NCBI RefSeq assembly: GCF_006363815.1
Contig: NZ_RRYT01000010.1
Coordinates: forward strand, 1-64,000
DNA length: 64,000 nt
Direction: 5' to 3'
Source of the DNA: Thermomonospora catenispora
GTDB lineage: Bacteria; Actinomycetota; Actinomycetes; Streptosporangiales; Streptosporangiaceae
In this document: one piece after another, positions 7,767-17,000 of the stretch
How the letters are laid out: each line of letters starts with the position of its first letter
Numbering within the stretch: the first letter of the stretch is position 1
Translations under genes and position numbers: made by a program
Notes under the pieces: generated by a model
What the model was told of the DNA's origin: nothing
The model's input: only the letters and a program-made list of their open reading frames with translations
The model's database searches: none

Positions 7767-9395
7767 ATGGACGCCGTCACCACTGTGCCCGTACCGGCCA
7801 ACGAGCCCGTGCTCTCCTACGCGCCGGGCAGCGCCGAACGGGCCGCGCTGGAAGACCGGATCAAGGAGCTGGCGGCCGACCGCGTCGAGCTGACCATGAC
7901 CATCGGCGGCGAGCGCCGGCTGGGCGGCGGAGAGCCCGTCGACGTGGTGGAACCGCACCGGCACGGGCATGTGCTGGGACGGCTCGGCAACGCCACCGAC
8001 GAGGACGTGCGGGCCGCGATCGAGGCCGCCCGCGAGGCCGCGTCGGCCTGGCGGGCGCTGTCGTTCGACGACCGGGCGGCGATCTTCCTGCGCGCGGCCG
8101 AGCTGCTGGCCGGCCCCTGGCGGGCCACCCTCAACGCCGCCACGATCCTCGGCCAGTCCAAGACCCCCCACCAGGCGGAGATCGACGCCGCCTGCGAACT
8201 GATCGACTTCTGGCGGTTCAACGTCCACTACGCCCGGCGGCTGCTGGCCGAGCAGCCCGAGTCGTCCCCGGGCGTGTGGAACAAGATGGAGTACCGGCCG
8301 CTGGAGGGGTTCGTCCTGGCGATCACGCCGTTCAACTTCACCTCCATCGCCGCCAACCTGCCGACCGCGCCCGCCCTGATGGGCAACGTGGTGGTCTGGA
8401 AGCCCTCGCCCACCCAGCAGCTGGCCGCGCACTTCACCATGCGGCTGCTGGAGGAGGCCGGGCTGCCGCCCGGCGTGATCAACATGGTCACCGGGGACGG
8501 GCAGGCGGTCTCCCGCGTGGCGCTGACCCACCCCGACCTGGCCGGCGTCCACTTCACCGGCAGCACCGCCACCTTCCAGCACCTGTGGCGCACCGTCGGG
8601 GAGAACATCGCCGGATATCGCGGCTACCCCCGGCTGGTCGGCGAGACCGGCGGCAAGGACTTCGTCGTGGCGCACCCCTCCGCCGACCCCGCCGTGCTGC
8701 GCACCGCGCTGATCCGCGGCGCCTTCGAATACCAGGGACAGAAGTGCTCGGCGGCCTCCCGCGCGTACGTGCCGCGCTCGCTGTGGGAGCGGATGCGCGA
8801 CGACTTCTGCGCCGAGGTCGAGTCGCTGACCATGGGGAACGTCGCCGAGGACCTGTCGCTGTTCATGGGCGCGGTGATCGACGCGCGGGCGTTCGCCAAG
8901 CACAAGGCGGCGCTGGAGCGGGCCCGCGCCCTGGACTCCATCCGGATCCTGGCGGGCGGGCAGGCCGACGACGCCGAGGGCTACTTCGTGCGGCCCACCG
9001 TGCTGGAGGTCGCCGACCCCGCCGACGAGGTCTTCACCAAGGAGTACTTCGGCCCGATCCTCGGCGTCCACGTCTACGACGACGGCGACTACGAGGCGAT
9101 GCTGCGGCAGATGGAGAGCGTCGCCCCCTACGGGCTGACCGGCTCGATCATCGCCCGGGACCGAGCCGCGATCGCCGCCGCCACCGAGCACCTGCGCTTC
9201 GCGGCGGGCAACTTCTACATCAACGACAAGCCCACCGGCGCGGTGGTGGGCCAGCAGCCGTTCGGCGGGGCGCGCGCCAGCGGCACCAACGACAAGGCCG
9301 GCTCCATCTTCAACCTGCTGCGCTGGACCAACGTCCGCTCGATCAAGGAGGCCCTGCTCCCGCCCACCGATCACCGCTACCCCTACATGGGCTGA
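7767..9395 (+). CDS. pruA: L-glutamate gamma-semialdehyde (P5C) dehydrogenase
   Basis: Oxidises delta-1-pyrroline-5-carboxylate/glutamate semialdehyde to glutamate with NAD+, the second step of proline catabolism. At 542 aa it matches the monofunctional actinobacterial and eukaryotic-type PruA. The ALDH catalytic Cys is in EYQGQKCSAASRAY and the general base Glu in LVGETGGKDFVV. The cofactor and substrate loops FNFTSIAANLPTAPALMGN and FTGSTATFQHLW are present, as is the C-terminal INDKPTGAVVGQQPFGGARA. The ATG is preceded by GGGAGCGAAC. No proline dehydrogenase gene lies in the window. Downstream sits a strong hairpin. The glutamate produced could feed the GDH encoded 4.6 kb away. Confidence 0.95.
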   Translation: MDAVTTVPVPANEPVLSYAPGSAERAALEDRIKELAADRVELTMTIGGERRLGGGEPVDVVEPHRHGHVLGRLGNATDEDVRAAIEAAREAASAWRALSFDDRAAIFLRAAELLAGPWRATLNAATILGQSKTPHQAEIDAACELIDFWRFNVHYARRLLAEQPESSPGVWNKMEYRPLEGFVLAITPFNFTSIAANLPTAPALMGNVVVWKPSPTQQLAAHFTMRLLEEAGLPPGVINMVTGDGQAVSRVALTHPDLAGVHFTGSTATFQHLWRTVGENIAGYRGYPRLVGETGGKDFVVAHPSADPAVLRTALIRGAFEYQGQKCSAASRAYVPRSLWERMRDDFCAEVESLTMGNVAEDLSLFMGAVIDARAFAKHKAALERARALDSIRILAGGQADDAEGYFVRPTVLEVADPADEVFTKEYFGPILGVHVYDDGDYEAMLRQMESVAPYGLTGSIIARDRAAIAAATEHLRFAAGNFYINDKPTGAVVGQQPFGGARASGTNDKAGSIFNLLRWTNVRSIKEALLPPTDHRYPYMG

Positions 9396-9412
9396 CGGTG
9401 CGCCGGCCGCGT

Positions 9413-9449
9413 CCCCGCGACCGGCGGCGCCGAGGGCGCGGTCGCGGGG
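9413..9449 (+). terminator. Terminator after pruA
   Basis: Perfect 11-bp stem CCCCGCGACCG (9413-9423) with CGGTCGCGGGG (9439-9449), 18 nt past the pruA stop. Confidence 0.6.
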
Positions 9450-9619
9450 AACGGGCGGCCGTGACCCGCCTCATGCCCCCGGCGGCCATGCGGGCCCGCC
9501 CGCACATGGCCCCGGGGCCCATAGGCGAGGCGCCCCCCGCCCCGTAACCTAGAGGCCGAACGCCGGACCGTGCCGGGGCCGTCCCGCTCCGGGACGTCCC
9601 GCACGCATAAGGGAAGAGG

Positions 9620-10357
9620 ATGTCGACGAGCTACCGCTTGGTGCTGTGGAACATCGACCACACGCTGGTCGACGTCGGAAAGGTCACCCGGGACGCCTAC
9701 GCCGAGGCGTTCCGGCGGACCACCGGGCGGCCGCTGGTGAAACTGGCCCCGGTGATCGGCCGCACCGAATCGGAGATCATCTTCGAGACCCTGGCGTTCA
9801 ACGACATCGAGGTCACCGACGACCACCTGCCGCGTTTCATGGACGAGCTGGCCAAGGCGTTCGCGGCGCGGCGCGGGCGGCTGCGGGACGAGGGGCGGCT
9901 GCTGCCGGGGGCCAGGGAGGCGCTGGCGGCGCTGGCCAAGCGGAAGGGCACCGTGCAGTCGGTGCTGACCGGCTCGATCCGGCCGAACGCCGTCGTCAAG
10001 CTCGCCGAGTTCGGGCTGGACTCGTACGTGGACACCGAGGTCGGCGGTTATGAGGACGGGGTCTACAGCAAGGCCGCCCTGCTGGAGCTGGCCCGTCGCA
10101 AGGCCTCGCAGAAGTACGGCATCGCGTTCGACGAGTCCGCCGCCTGGCAGCCCGACCGCCGGGGCGCCACCGTGTACGTCGCCGACTCCGCCCGGGACGT
10201 CCAGGCCGCCAAGATCGCCGGAGCGACGGCGGTGGCCGTGACGACCGGCGGCGCCACCGAGGCCGAGCTGCGCTCCGCCGGGGCCGACACGGTGCTGCCC
10301 GACCTGGCCGACACCCAGGCGGTGGTCCGTGCGATCGAGGCGAACGCCACGGCGTAG
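9620..10357 (+). CDS. HAD-like protein with Asn in place of the nucleophile Asp
   Basis: A 245-aa protein with the subfamily IA fold. Motif I reads LVLWNIDHTLVD, so residue 11, where the phosphorylated Asp belongs, is Asn (codon AAC), while the acid/base Asp13 is kept. Motif II is VLTGSIRPN, and motif IV is TVYVADSARDVQAAKIAGA. Between them is a helical cap. The ATG follows GGGAAGAGG. Family knowledge says the nucleophile Asp is essential for phosphatase chemistry, so this may be a pseudo-enzyme, a binding protein, or an enzyme activated by deamidation. It is separate from pruA (a terminator lies between) and 79 bp before the acetoacetate-CoA ligase. Confidence 0.8.
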   Translation: MSTSYRLVLWNIDHTLVDVGKVTRDAYAEAFRRTTGRPLVKLAPVIGRTESEIIFETLAFNDIEVTDDHLPRFMDELAKAFAARRGRLRDEGRLLPGAREALAALAKRKGTVQSVLTGSIRPNAVVKLAEFGLDSYVDTEVGGYEDGVYSKAALLELARRKASQKYGIAFDESAAWQPDRRGATVYVADSARDVQAAKIAGATAVAVTTGGATEAELRSAGADTVLPDLADTQAVVRAIEANATA

Positions 10358-10435
10358 GCTCGGCACGCACGAGCGTGATCCGGCGCACATCGGCCGGACA
10401 CCTGGGTAGAGCCCGTGACATGGGAGGCCGGAGCC

Positions 10436-12406
10436 ATGACGCACGACGACGCGGTCGAAGGCCGCGCGCTCTGGGAACCGTCGCAGGAGACCATCGCCGG
10501 GGCCAGGCTGACCGCCTACCGGCGGTGGCTGGCCGAGGAAGGGGTCTTCTCGGCCGAGGGCGAGGCGTATGAGGACCTGTGGCGCTGGTCGGTCACCGAG
10601 ATCGACGCGTTCTGGGAGTCGATCTGGCGCTACTTCGACGTGGTGGGGGAGCGCGGCGACGGGCCGGTGCGCAGCGGCGGACCGATGCCGGTGGACGGCC
10701 TGCGCTGGTTCCCCGGCGCCAGCGTCAACTACGCCGCCAACGCCCTGCGCCGCCGCGAGGAGCGGCCCGAGGAGACCGCGGTGGTCTTCCGCTCGGAGTC
10801 GGGCGAGCGGCGCTCGCTGACCTGGCGGGAGCTGGCCGCGCAGGTGGCGAAGGTGCGGGCCGGGCTGGCCGAGCTGGGGGTGGGCCGCGGTGACCGGGTG
10901 GCGGCCTATCTGCCCAACATCCCCGAGGCGCTGATCTGCTTCCTGGCCACCGCCTCGCTGGGCGCGATCTGGTCCTCCTGCTCACCGGACTTCGGCTCCT
11001 CCAGCGTGATCGACCGGTTCGCGCAGATCGAGCCCAAGGTGCTGATCGCGGTCGACGGCTACCGCTACAACGGCAAGCGGTTCGACCGGATGGACGTGGT
11101 GGCCGAGATCGAGGCGGCGCTGCCGTCGCTGGCCCGCACCGTGCTCATCCCCTACCTGGACCCGGCCGTCGGCCCCGGGCGGCTGCGGGTCGGGATGCCG
11201 TTCGCCGACCTGCCGCGCGACGGGGGCGAGCTGCGCTTTGAGCCGGTCCCGTTCGACCACCCGCTGTGGGTGGTGTACTCCTCGGGGACCACCGGCCTGC
11301 CCAAGCCGATCGTGCACGGTCACGGCGGGATCGTGCTGGAGCACCTCAAGGCGCTGTCGTTCCACCAGGACCTCAGGCCGGGCGAGGTGTTCTTCTGGTA
11401 CACCACCACCGGCTGGATGATGTGGAACTACCTGATCGGCGGGCTGCTGGTCGGGGCCACCGTGGTGCTGTTCGACGGCGCCCCCGGCGGGGACGCGCTG
11501 TGGCGGCTGGCCGCCGAGGCCAAGGTCACCTATTTCGGCGTCGGCGCCCCCTACATCATGGCCTCCCGCAAGGCGGGCCTGCGGCCGGGACGGGAGCTGG
11601 ACCTGTCGGCGCTGCGCGGCATCGGCTCCACCGGGTCGCCGCTGCCGCCCGAGGGCTTCACCTGGGTGTACGAGGCGGTCGGCGAGGACCTGCTGCTGGG
11701 GTCGTTCTCCGGCGGCACCGACGTGTGCACCGGCTTCGTCGGGCCGAACGTGCTGCTGCCGCTGCGCGCCGGGGTGATCCAGTGCCGCGGCCTGGGCGCC
11801 AAGGTCGAGGCGTTCGACGAGGCGGGCGAGCCGGTGATCGACCGGGTCGGCGAGCTGGTGCTGACCGAGCCGATGCCGTCGATGCCGGTGATGTTCTGGA
11901 ACGACGAGTCCGGTGAGCGCTACCGCGGCTCCTACTTCGACGTCTACCCGGGGGTGTGGCGGCACGGCGACTGGGTCAAGATCCTGCCGGACGGCGGCTG
12001 CGTGATCTACGGCCGGTCCGACTCCACCCTCAACCGGGGCGGGGTGCGGATGGGCACCGCCGACTTCTACCGGGTGGTCGAGGCGTTCGACGAGGTGGTC
12101 GACAGCCTGGTCATCGACACCGGCCGGCTCGGCGAGGAGGGACGGCTGCTGCTGTACGTGCAGCTCGCCCCGGGCGTGGAGCTGGACGAGGAGCTGGCCG
12201 GGCGGATCCGCAAGCAGCTGCGCTCGGCGCTGTCGCCGCGTCATGTGCCGGACGAGATCCGGCAGGTCCCGGGGGTGCCGCGCACCCTGTCGGGCAAGAA
12301 GCTTGAGGTCCCGGTGCGCAAGATCCTGCTCGGCACTCCGGTCGAGGAGGCCGCCAATCCGGGGGCGATGGCCAATCCGGAGGTGCTGGAGCACTTCCGG
12401 CCGTGA
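10436..12406 (+). CDS. Acetoacetate-CoA ligase
   Basis: Activates acetoacetate to acetoacetyl-CoA with ATP, linking ketone bodies to acyl-CoA metabolism. At 656 aa it has the long N-terminal domain of the ACS-like branch (MPVDGLRWFPGASVNYAANA). It also has the AMP-forming motif YSSGTTGLPKPIVHGHGG, the family-diagnostic WYTTTGWMMWNYLIGGLLVG, and the C-terminal lysine region TLSGKKLEVPVRKIL. ATG 10436 has GGGAGG upstream at good spacing, whereas a GTG 21 nt earlier has none. It is followed by a hairpin and convergent to an NlpC/P60 gene. Other short-branched acids are possible substrates. Confidence 0.92.
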   Translation: MTHDDAVEGRALWEPSQETIAGARLTAYRRWLAEEGVFSAEGEAYEDLWRWSVTEIDAFWESIWRYFDVVGERGDGPVRSGGPMPVDGLRWFPGASVNYAANALRRREERPEETAVVFRSESGERRSLTWRELAAQVAKVRAGLAELGVGRGDRVAAYLPNIPEALICFLATASLGAIWSSCSPDFGSSSVIDRFAQIEPKVLIAVDGYRYNGKRFDRMDVVAEIEAALPSLARTVLIPYLDPAVGPGRLRVGMPFADLPRDGGELRFEPVPFDHPLWVVYSSGTTGLPKPIVHGHGGIVLEHLKALSFHQDLRPGEVFFWYTTTGWMMWNYLIGGLLVGATVVLFDGAPGGDALWRLAAEAKVTYFGVGAPYIMASRKAGLRPGRELDLSALRGIGSTGSPLPPEGFTWVYEAVGEDLLLGSFSGGTDVCTGFVGPNVLLPLRAGVIQCRGLGAKVEAFDEAGEPVIDRVGELVLTEPMPSMPVMFWNDESGERYRGSYFDVYPGVWRHGDWVKILPDGGCVIYGRSDSTLNRGGVRMGTADFYRVVEAFDEVVDSLVIDTGRLGEEGRLLLYVQLAPGVELDEELAGRIRKQLRSALSPRHVPDEIRQVPGVPRTLSGKKLEVPVRKILLGTPVEEAANPGAMANPEVLEHFRP

Positions 12407-12457
12407 GGCGCGCCGCCGCATGAGGCGGGGCGGATCGCGGTCGACGTCATGTCAAGA

Positions 12458-12484
12458 CCCCGGGCACATGGCGGATGCCCGGGG
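12458..12484. terminator. Hairpin between convergent acetoacetate-CoA ligase and NlpC/P60
   Basis: 8-bp GC stem ccccgggc (12458-12465) with gcccgggg (12477-12484), lying between two convergent stops. Confidence 0.55.
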
Positions 12485-12514
12485 CGCCTCGCAGTGCCCT
12501 GATGCGATCGGGGC

Positions 12515-13321
12515 TCAGGACTTGGGGACCTTGGGCAGCTTCGGCCATCCCGGCCGCACCGCCCCGACGAAGCTGCGCGCGTAGTGGCCGCGCAGCCGTT
12601 CCGTGGTGACGGTCCGGCCCGCGCGCGGCGCGTGCACGAACCTGCCCCCTCCCACGTACATGCCCACGTGCCGGAGCCCGTTGAACAGCACCAGGTCACC
12701 GGGGCGCAGCCGGTGGCGCGGCACCTTCTTGCGGATCGCGCGGTACTGCTCGTGAGACACCCGCGGGATCTTCACCCCCGCCCTGCGCCAGGCCTGCTGG
12801 ACCAGGCCGGAGCAGTCGTAGGCGTGCGGGCCGGTGGCCCCCCAGGCGTACGGCTTGCCGCGCTGCGCCAGCGCGAAGCGGACCGCGCGGTCGGCGCGGG
12901 CCTGCCACTGGGCGATGAGCCGGGCGCGCTTGCGGCGGACGGCGCGCTGCCGCGCGGCCAGCAGCATCCGTCCGTGCAGGGCGGATCCGCTCGCGTGGGC
13001 GTACATGCTCTGCTGCGGGTGCCCCGGCAGGCCCGGGTGCATCGGCGCGGCCATCCCGTGCATGCCGGGCATCCCGTACGCGCCGGGCATCTCGTATGCG
13101 CCGTACGCGTCGGGCATCCCGTGCACGTCGTGCTGCGGTCGGCCGCCGGGGCGCTGCCGGGCGAGCCGATGCGGCGCGTGCCGGGCGGGATGTTTTCCAG
13201 AAGCCGGATGGAGCCGGTGCTGGGCATTGTGATGATCGGCGACCCTGGCGTGGCCTATCCCCGGTGTCAGCGCAATGGTGAGCGTCGCCGCACCGCAGAT
13301 GGCCTTTAACGGAATTGACAT
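12515..13321 (-). CDS. Secreted NlpC/P60 (C40) peptidoglycan endopeptidase
   Basis: Probable gamma-D-glutamyl-L-diamino acid endopeptidase acting on wall peptides. A 268-aa preprotein with signal peptide MSIPLKAICGAATLTIAL is followed by a His- and Pro-rich segment. Next comes an unusual stretch rich in Met, Gly, Tyr and Pro (repeats of MPG/YG, about residues 65-105), then a basic helical linker, then the C-terminal NlpC/P60 domain. Catalytic Cys is in YDCSGLVQQAW, His in LRHVGMYVGGG and the third polar residue in RFVHAPRAG. The ATG has AGGAGGC about 10 nt upstream on the minus strand. A 700-bp non-coding region lies upstream. I looked for the c-di-AMP (ydaO) riboswitch often found before such genes and did not recognise it. 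Confidence 0.9.
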   Translation of the reverse strand: MSIPLKAICGAATLTIALTPGIGHARVADHHNAQHRLHPASGKHPARHAPHRLARQRPGGRPQHDVHGMPDAYGAYEMPGAYGMPGMHGMAAPMHPGLPGHPQQSMYAHASGSALHGRMLLAARQRAVRRKRARLIAQWQARADRAVRFALAQRGKPYAWGATGPHAYDCSGLVQQAWRRAGVKIPRVSHEQYRAIRKKVPRHRLRPGDLVLFNGLRHVGMYVGGGRFVHAPRAGRTVTTERLRGHYARSFVGAVRPGWPKLPKVPKS

Positions 13322-13713
13322 ATCTGTCGTGCCTCCTCTCGAAGATCGCCACGAACGTCACTACCCGTGGTCGCGCAATTGCACTCCGGCTTTTCCAATT
13401 CACTGCCGTTATCTCTCGGTGATATGAACGCCGTCGTGCATTCTTTCGATCGGCATCGCCGACGTTGCGGGATGCACTGGAAAAATCTCCCGACGGCTCT
13501 CCGGCGGCTCTCCGGGGCGTCGCGGCGGGGGCATATCGCCGGATCGCCCGCCCATTGCGGCCGGATCCGGCCAACCGGGCGTTCCGCCGGTCGTTCGCAC
13601 GCTCTTGCGGCACGCTGTGAAAAACGCCGGTGATGTCGCGGTGATCCGTATGGCGCGGATGTGCGGTGAAGTGAAACGCCCTCATGCCGTGCCCCTCATC
13701 GGGCATGGCGGAA

Positions 13714-13746
13714 AACGGCCGGAGAACGGCCGGAGAACGGCCGGTG
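13714..13746. repeat. Three tandem copies of an 11-bp unit (aacggccggag)
   Basis: Units at 13714-13724, 13725-13735 and 13736-13746; the last differs at one base. They sit mid-way in the NlpC/GDH intergenic region. The function is unknown. They could be a regulator array or simple slippage. Confidence 0.7.
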
Positions 13747-13958
13747 AGGGCATGCCGGACGCCGTTTCCGTCCCTCGCGGGCGCGTCCGGGCCGGGCGGC
13801 GTCGGCCGGCCGGCCCGCGGCGGAACGGACCGGTCCCGTCCGGGGCCTGGCCGTGTTCGGTTCATCGGGTCCGGTTCATCGGCCGGCCGGTCCGGGAGCG
13901 CTCGGCGACCGCGTGTGCACGGTTGGTGCGTTCTTGCTCGTCACAGGACGAAAGTGGC

Positions 13959-13995
13959 TAGGCTGGCCGCCATGAGCGGCGTCACAACGGCGTGA
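13959..13995 (+). promoter_or_regulatory. TAGGCT -10 box and 7-codon leaderless ORF (MSGVTTA) before GDH
   Basis: TAGGCT (13959-13964) lies 7 nt before ATG 13972, which opens M-S-G-V-T-T-A and stops at 13993-13995. The GDH start follows 25 nt later with its own SD (GGGGAG). A weak TTGCTC lies 19 bp upstream of the -10 box. This resembles actinobacterial leaderless transcripts that begin with a tiny ORF. Translation is unproven. Confidence 0.35.
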
Positions 13996-14020
13996 CGTCA
14001 GGTTCTAGGGGAGTGTCTGC

Positions 14021-17000
14021 ATGAGCGGCAAGCTCGATCTGGCCAAAGACGACCTGCTTCGACGAGCCGCGGAGGCGTGCACGCAGGCCGTGGGGGGCCG
14101 TGACCTGGAGGAGACGATCGCCTACCTGCGGCTGTACTACCGGCATGTGGCACCGGAGGATCTGCTCGACCGCGACCCCGCCGACGTCTACGGCCCGGCG
14201 CTGGCGCATCGCCGGCTCGGCGAGGTCCGCCCGCAGGGCCGCCCCAAGGTCCGGGTCTTCACCCCGACCGTCGAGGAGCACGGCTGGGATCCCGGGCACA
14301 CGGTCGTCCAGGTGATCACCGACGACATGCCCTTCCTGGTCGACTCGGTCACCATGGAGCTGTCCCGGCACGGTCTGGGCACCCACCTGGTCGTGCACCC
14401 GCTGATGGGCGTGGACCGCGACGTGGCGGGGAACATGCACGGGCTCCGCGGGCATCGGGAGAGCCCGCACGACCTGGACGAGTCCTGGATCCACATCGAG
14501 ATCGACCGCACCGCCGACCGCGAGTTCCTGGACGCCCTGGAGCGGGACCTGCTGCGGGTGCTGCAGGACGTGCGGGCCGCGGTCGAGGACGAGCCCAAGA
14601 TGCGGGCCCTGGCCGAGACGATCGCCGCCGAGATCGCCGAGGGCGCGCCGCCGGTGCCCGAGTCCCAGCGCACCGAGGCCGCCGAGCTGCTGAACTGGCT
14701 GGCCGACGGGCACTTCATCTTCCTGGGCTACCGCGACTACGACCTCTCCGAGGACGGCGGCGCGCTGATCCCGGTGACCGGCACCGGGCTGGGCCTGCTG
14801 CGCAACGACAAGCCCCAGTCCGGCAGCTTCGCCGCCCTGCCGCCGCAGGTCCGCGCCAAGGCGCGGGAGAAGAAGCTGCTCACCCTGACCAAGGCCAACT
14901 CGCGCTCCACCGTGCACCGGCCGCACTACCTGGACTACGTCGGGATCAAGCGGTTCGACGAGCACGGCGAGGTGGTCGGCGAGCGCCGCTTCCTGGGGCT
15001 GTTCACCCATGTGGCCTACAGCGAGTCGATCGCCCACATCCCGGTGCTCAAGCGCAAGCTGGACGAGGTGATCGACCGGGCCGGGTTCACCCCCGACAGC
15101 CACGACGGGCAGGACCTGGCCGAGATCCTGGAGACCTACCCGCGCGATGAGCTGTTCCAGATCTCGGTCGAGGAGCTGCTGCCGATCGCGCTGGGGGTGC
15201 TGGGGCTGCGCGACCGCAGGCGGCTGAAGCTGTTCCTGCGCCAGGACGCCTACGGCCGCTACATGTCCTGCCTGATCTACCTGCCGCGCGACCGCTACAC
15301 CACCCGCGTCCGGCTGCGCATCCAGGAGATCCTGCGGCGGGCGTTCAACGGCGAGACCGTCGACTACTCCGCCATGGTCTCCGAGTCCACCCTGGCCCGC
15401 CTGCACGTGGTGGTGCGGGTGGCCCGGGGCGAGCCGCTGCCCGAGGTCGACCCCGAGGAGCTGGAGGCCAAGATCGCCGCCGCCACCCGCTCGTGGGCCG
15501 ACGACCTGGCCGACGCCGTCGTCGAACAGTGCGGTCAGGAACGCTCGGGTCCGCTGACCAGGCGGTTCGCCGACGCGTTCCCCGAGGGCTACAAGGCCGA
15601 CTTCCCCGCCCGCACCGCGGTCGCCGACCTCAAGCGGCTGGAGGAGCTGAGCGGCGACGGGGACGTCTCCATCAACCTGTACGAGCCGTTCCGCGCCGAG
15701 CCCGGCGAGCGGCGGCTGAAGATCTACCGGCTGGGCCCGCCGATCTCGCTCTCGCACGTGCTGCCGCTGCTGCAGAACATGGGCGTGGAGGTGGTCGACG
15801 AGCGGCCGTACGAGGTGGTGACCGCCGACGGCGTCCGCTACTGGATCTACGACCTGGGCCTGCGCTTCCGGCGGGGCGGCGAGGTCCCCGAGGACCGCGT
15901 CAAGGAGCTGTTCCAGGACGCGTTCCTCGCACTGTGGCGCGGCGACATCGAGAACGACGGGTTCAACGCGCTGGTCCCGCACGTCGGGCTGACCTGGCGG
16001 CAGGCCATGGTGCTGCGGGCGTACGCGCTGTACCTGCGGCAGGCCGGGGTGCCGTTCAGCAAACGGCACTTCGAACAGGTGCTGCTGCGCAACGCCGCCA
16101 TCACCCGGCTGCTGATCCGGCTGTGGGAGTCCCGCCTGGATCCGGCGCTGCCCGGCGACCGGACCGAGCGCAGCGAGGCCATCGCCGAGGAGCTCGCCGG
16201 AGCCCTCGACGAGGTGGAGAGCCTGGACGACGACCGGATCCTGCGCTCCTACCGCAGCCTGATCAACGCCACCCTGCGCACCAACTACTTCCAGGACAAG
16301 CCGTATCTGTCGCTGAAGTTCGACCCCCAGGCCATCCCCGACCTGCCGCAGCCGCGGCCCAAGTTCGAGGTGTTCGTCTACTCCCCGCGCGTCGAGGGCG
16401 TCCACCTGCGGTACGGGGCGGTGGCGCGGGGCGGGCTGCGCTGGTCGGACCGACGGGAGGACTACCGCACCGAGATCCTCGGCCTGGTCAAGGCGCAGGC
16501 GGTGAAGAACACCGTGATCGTCCCGGCCGGGGCCAAGGGCGGCTTCGTCGGCAAGCAGCTGCCCGACCCCTCCGATCGGGACGCCTACCTGGCCGCCGGG
16601 ATCGAGTGCTACAAGGAGTTCATCAGCGGGCTGCTGGACATCACCGACAACCTGGTCGACGGCCGGGTGGTGCCGCCGCCGAACGTGGTCCGCCACGACG
16701 GCGACGACCCGTACCTGGTGGTGGCGGCCGACAAGGGCACCGCCACGTTCAGCGACATCGCCAACGAGGTCGCCGCCTCCTACGGGTTCTGGCTGGGCGA
16801 CGCGTTCGCCTCCGGGGGCTCGGTCGGCTACGACCACAAGAAGATGGGCATCACCGCCCGCGGCGCCTGGGAGTCGGTCAAGTACCACTTCCGCACCCTC
16901 GGCAAGGACGTCCAGCGGGAGCCCTTCACCGTCGTCGGCATCGGCGACATGTCCGGCGACGTCTTCGGCAACGGGATGCTGCTGTCCAAGCAGATCAAGC

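Larger units (their letters stand above)
13322..14020. other. 700-bp intergenic region between divergent NlpC/P60 and GDH genes
   Basis: No protein-coding gene is supported here. The NlpC-proximal part (13360-13500) is unusually AT-rich for this genome (for example ttatctctcggtgatatg) and probably holds the minus-strand promoter and a long 5' leader. The middle contains three tandem 11-bp units, and the GDH-proximal end holds a TAGGCT box and a 7-codon ORF. Known riboswitch consensus sequences were not recognised by eye. Confidence 0.6.

Noticed and set aside
13322-13700. c-di-AMP (ydaO) riboswitch upstream of the NlpC/P60 gene
   Set aside because: The gene type makes it plausible, but I could not find the conserved core elements on the minus strand. 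A covariance search would settle it.
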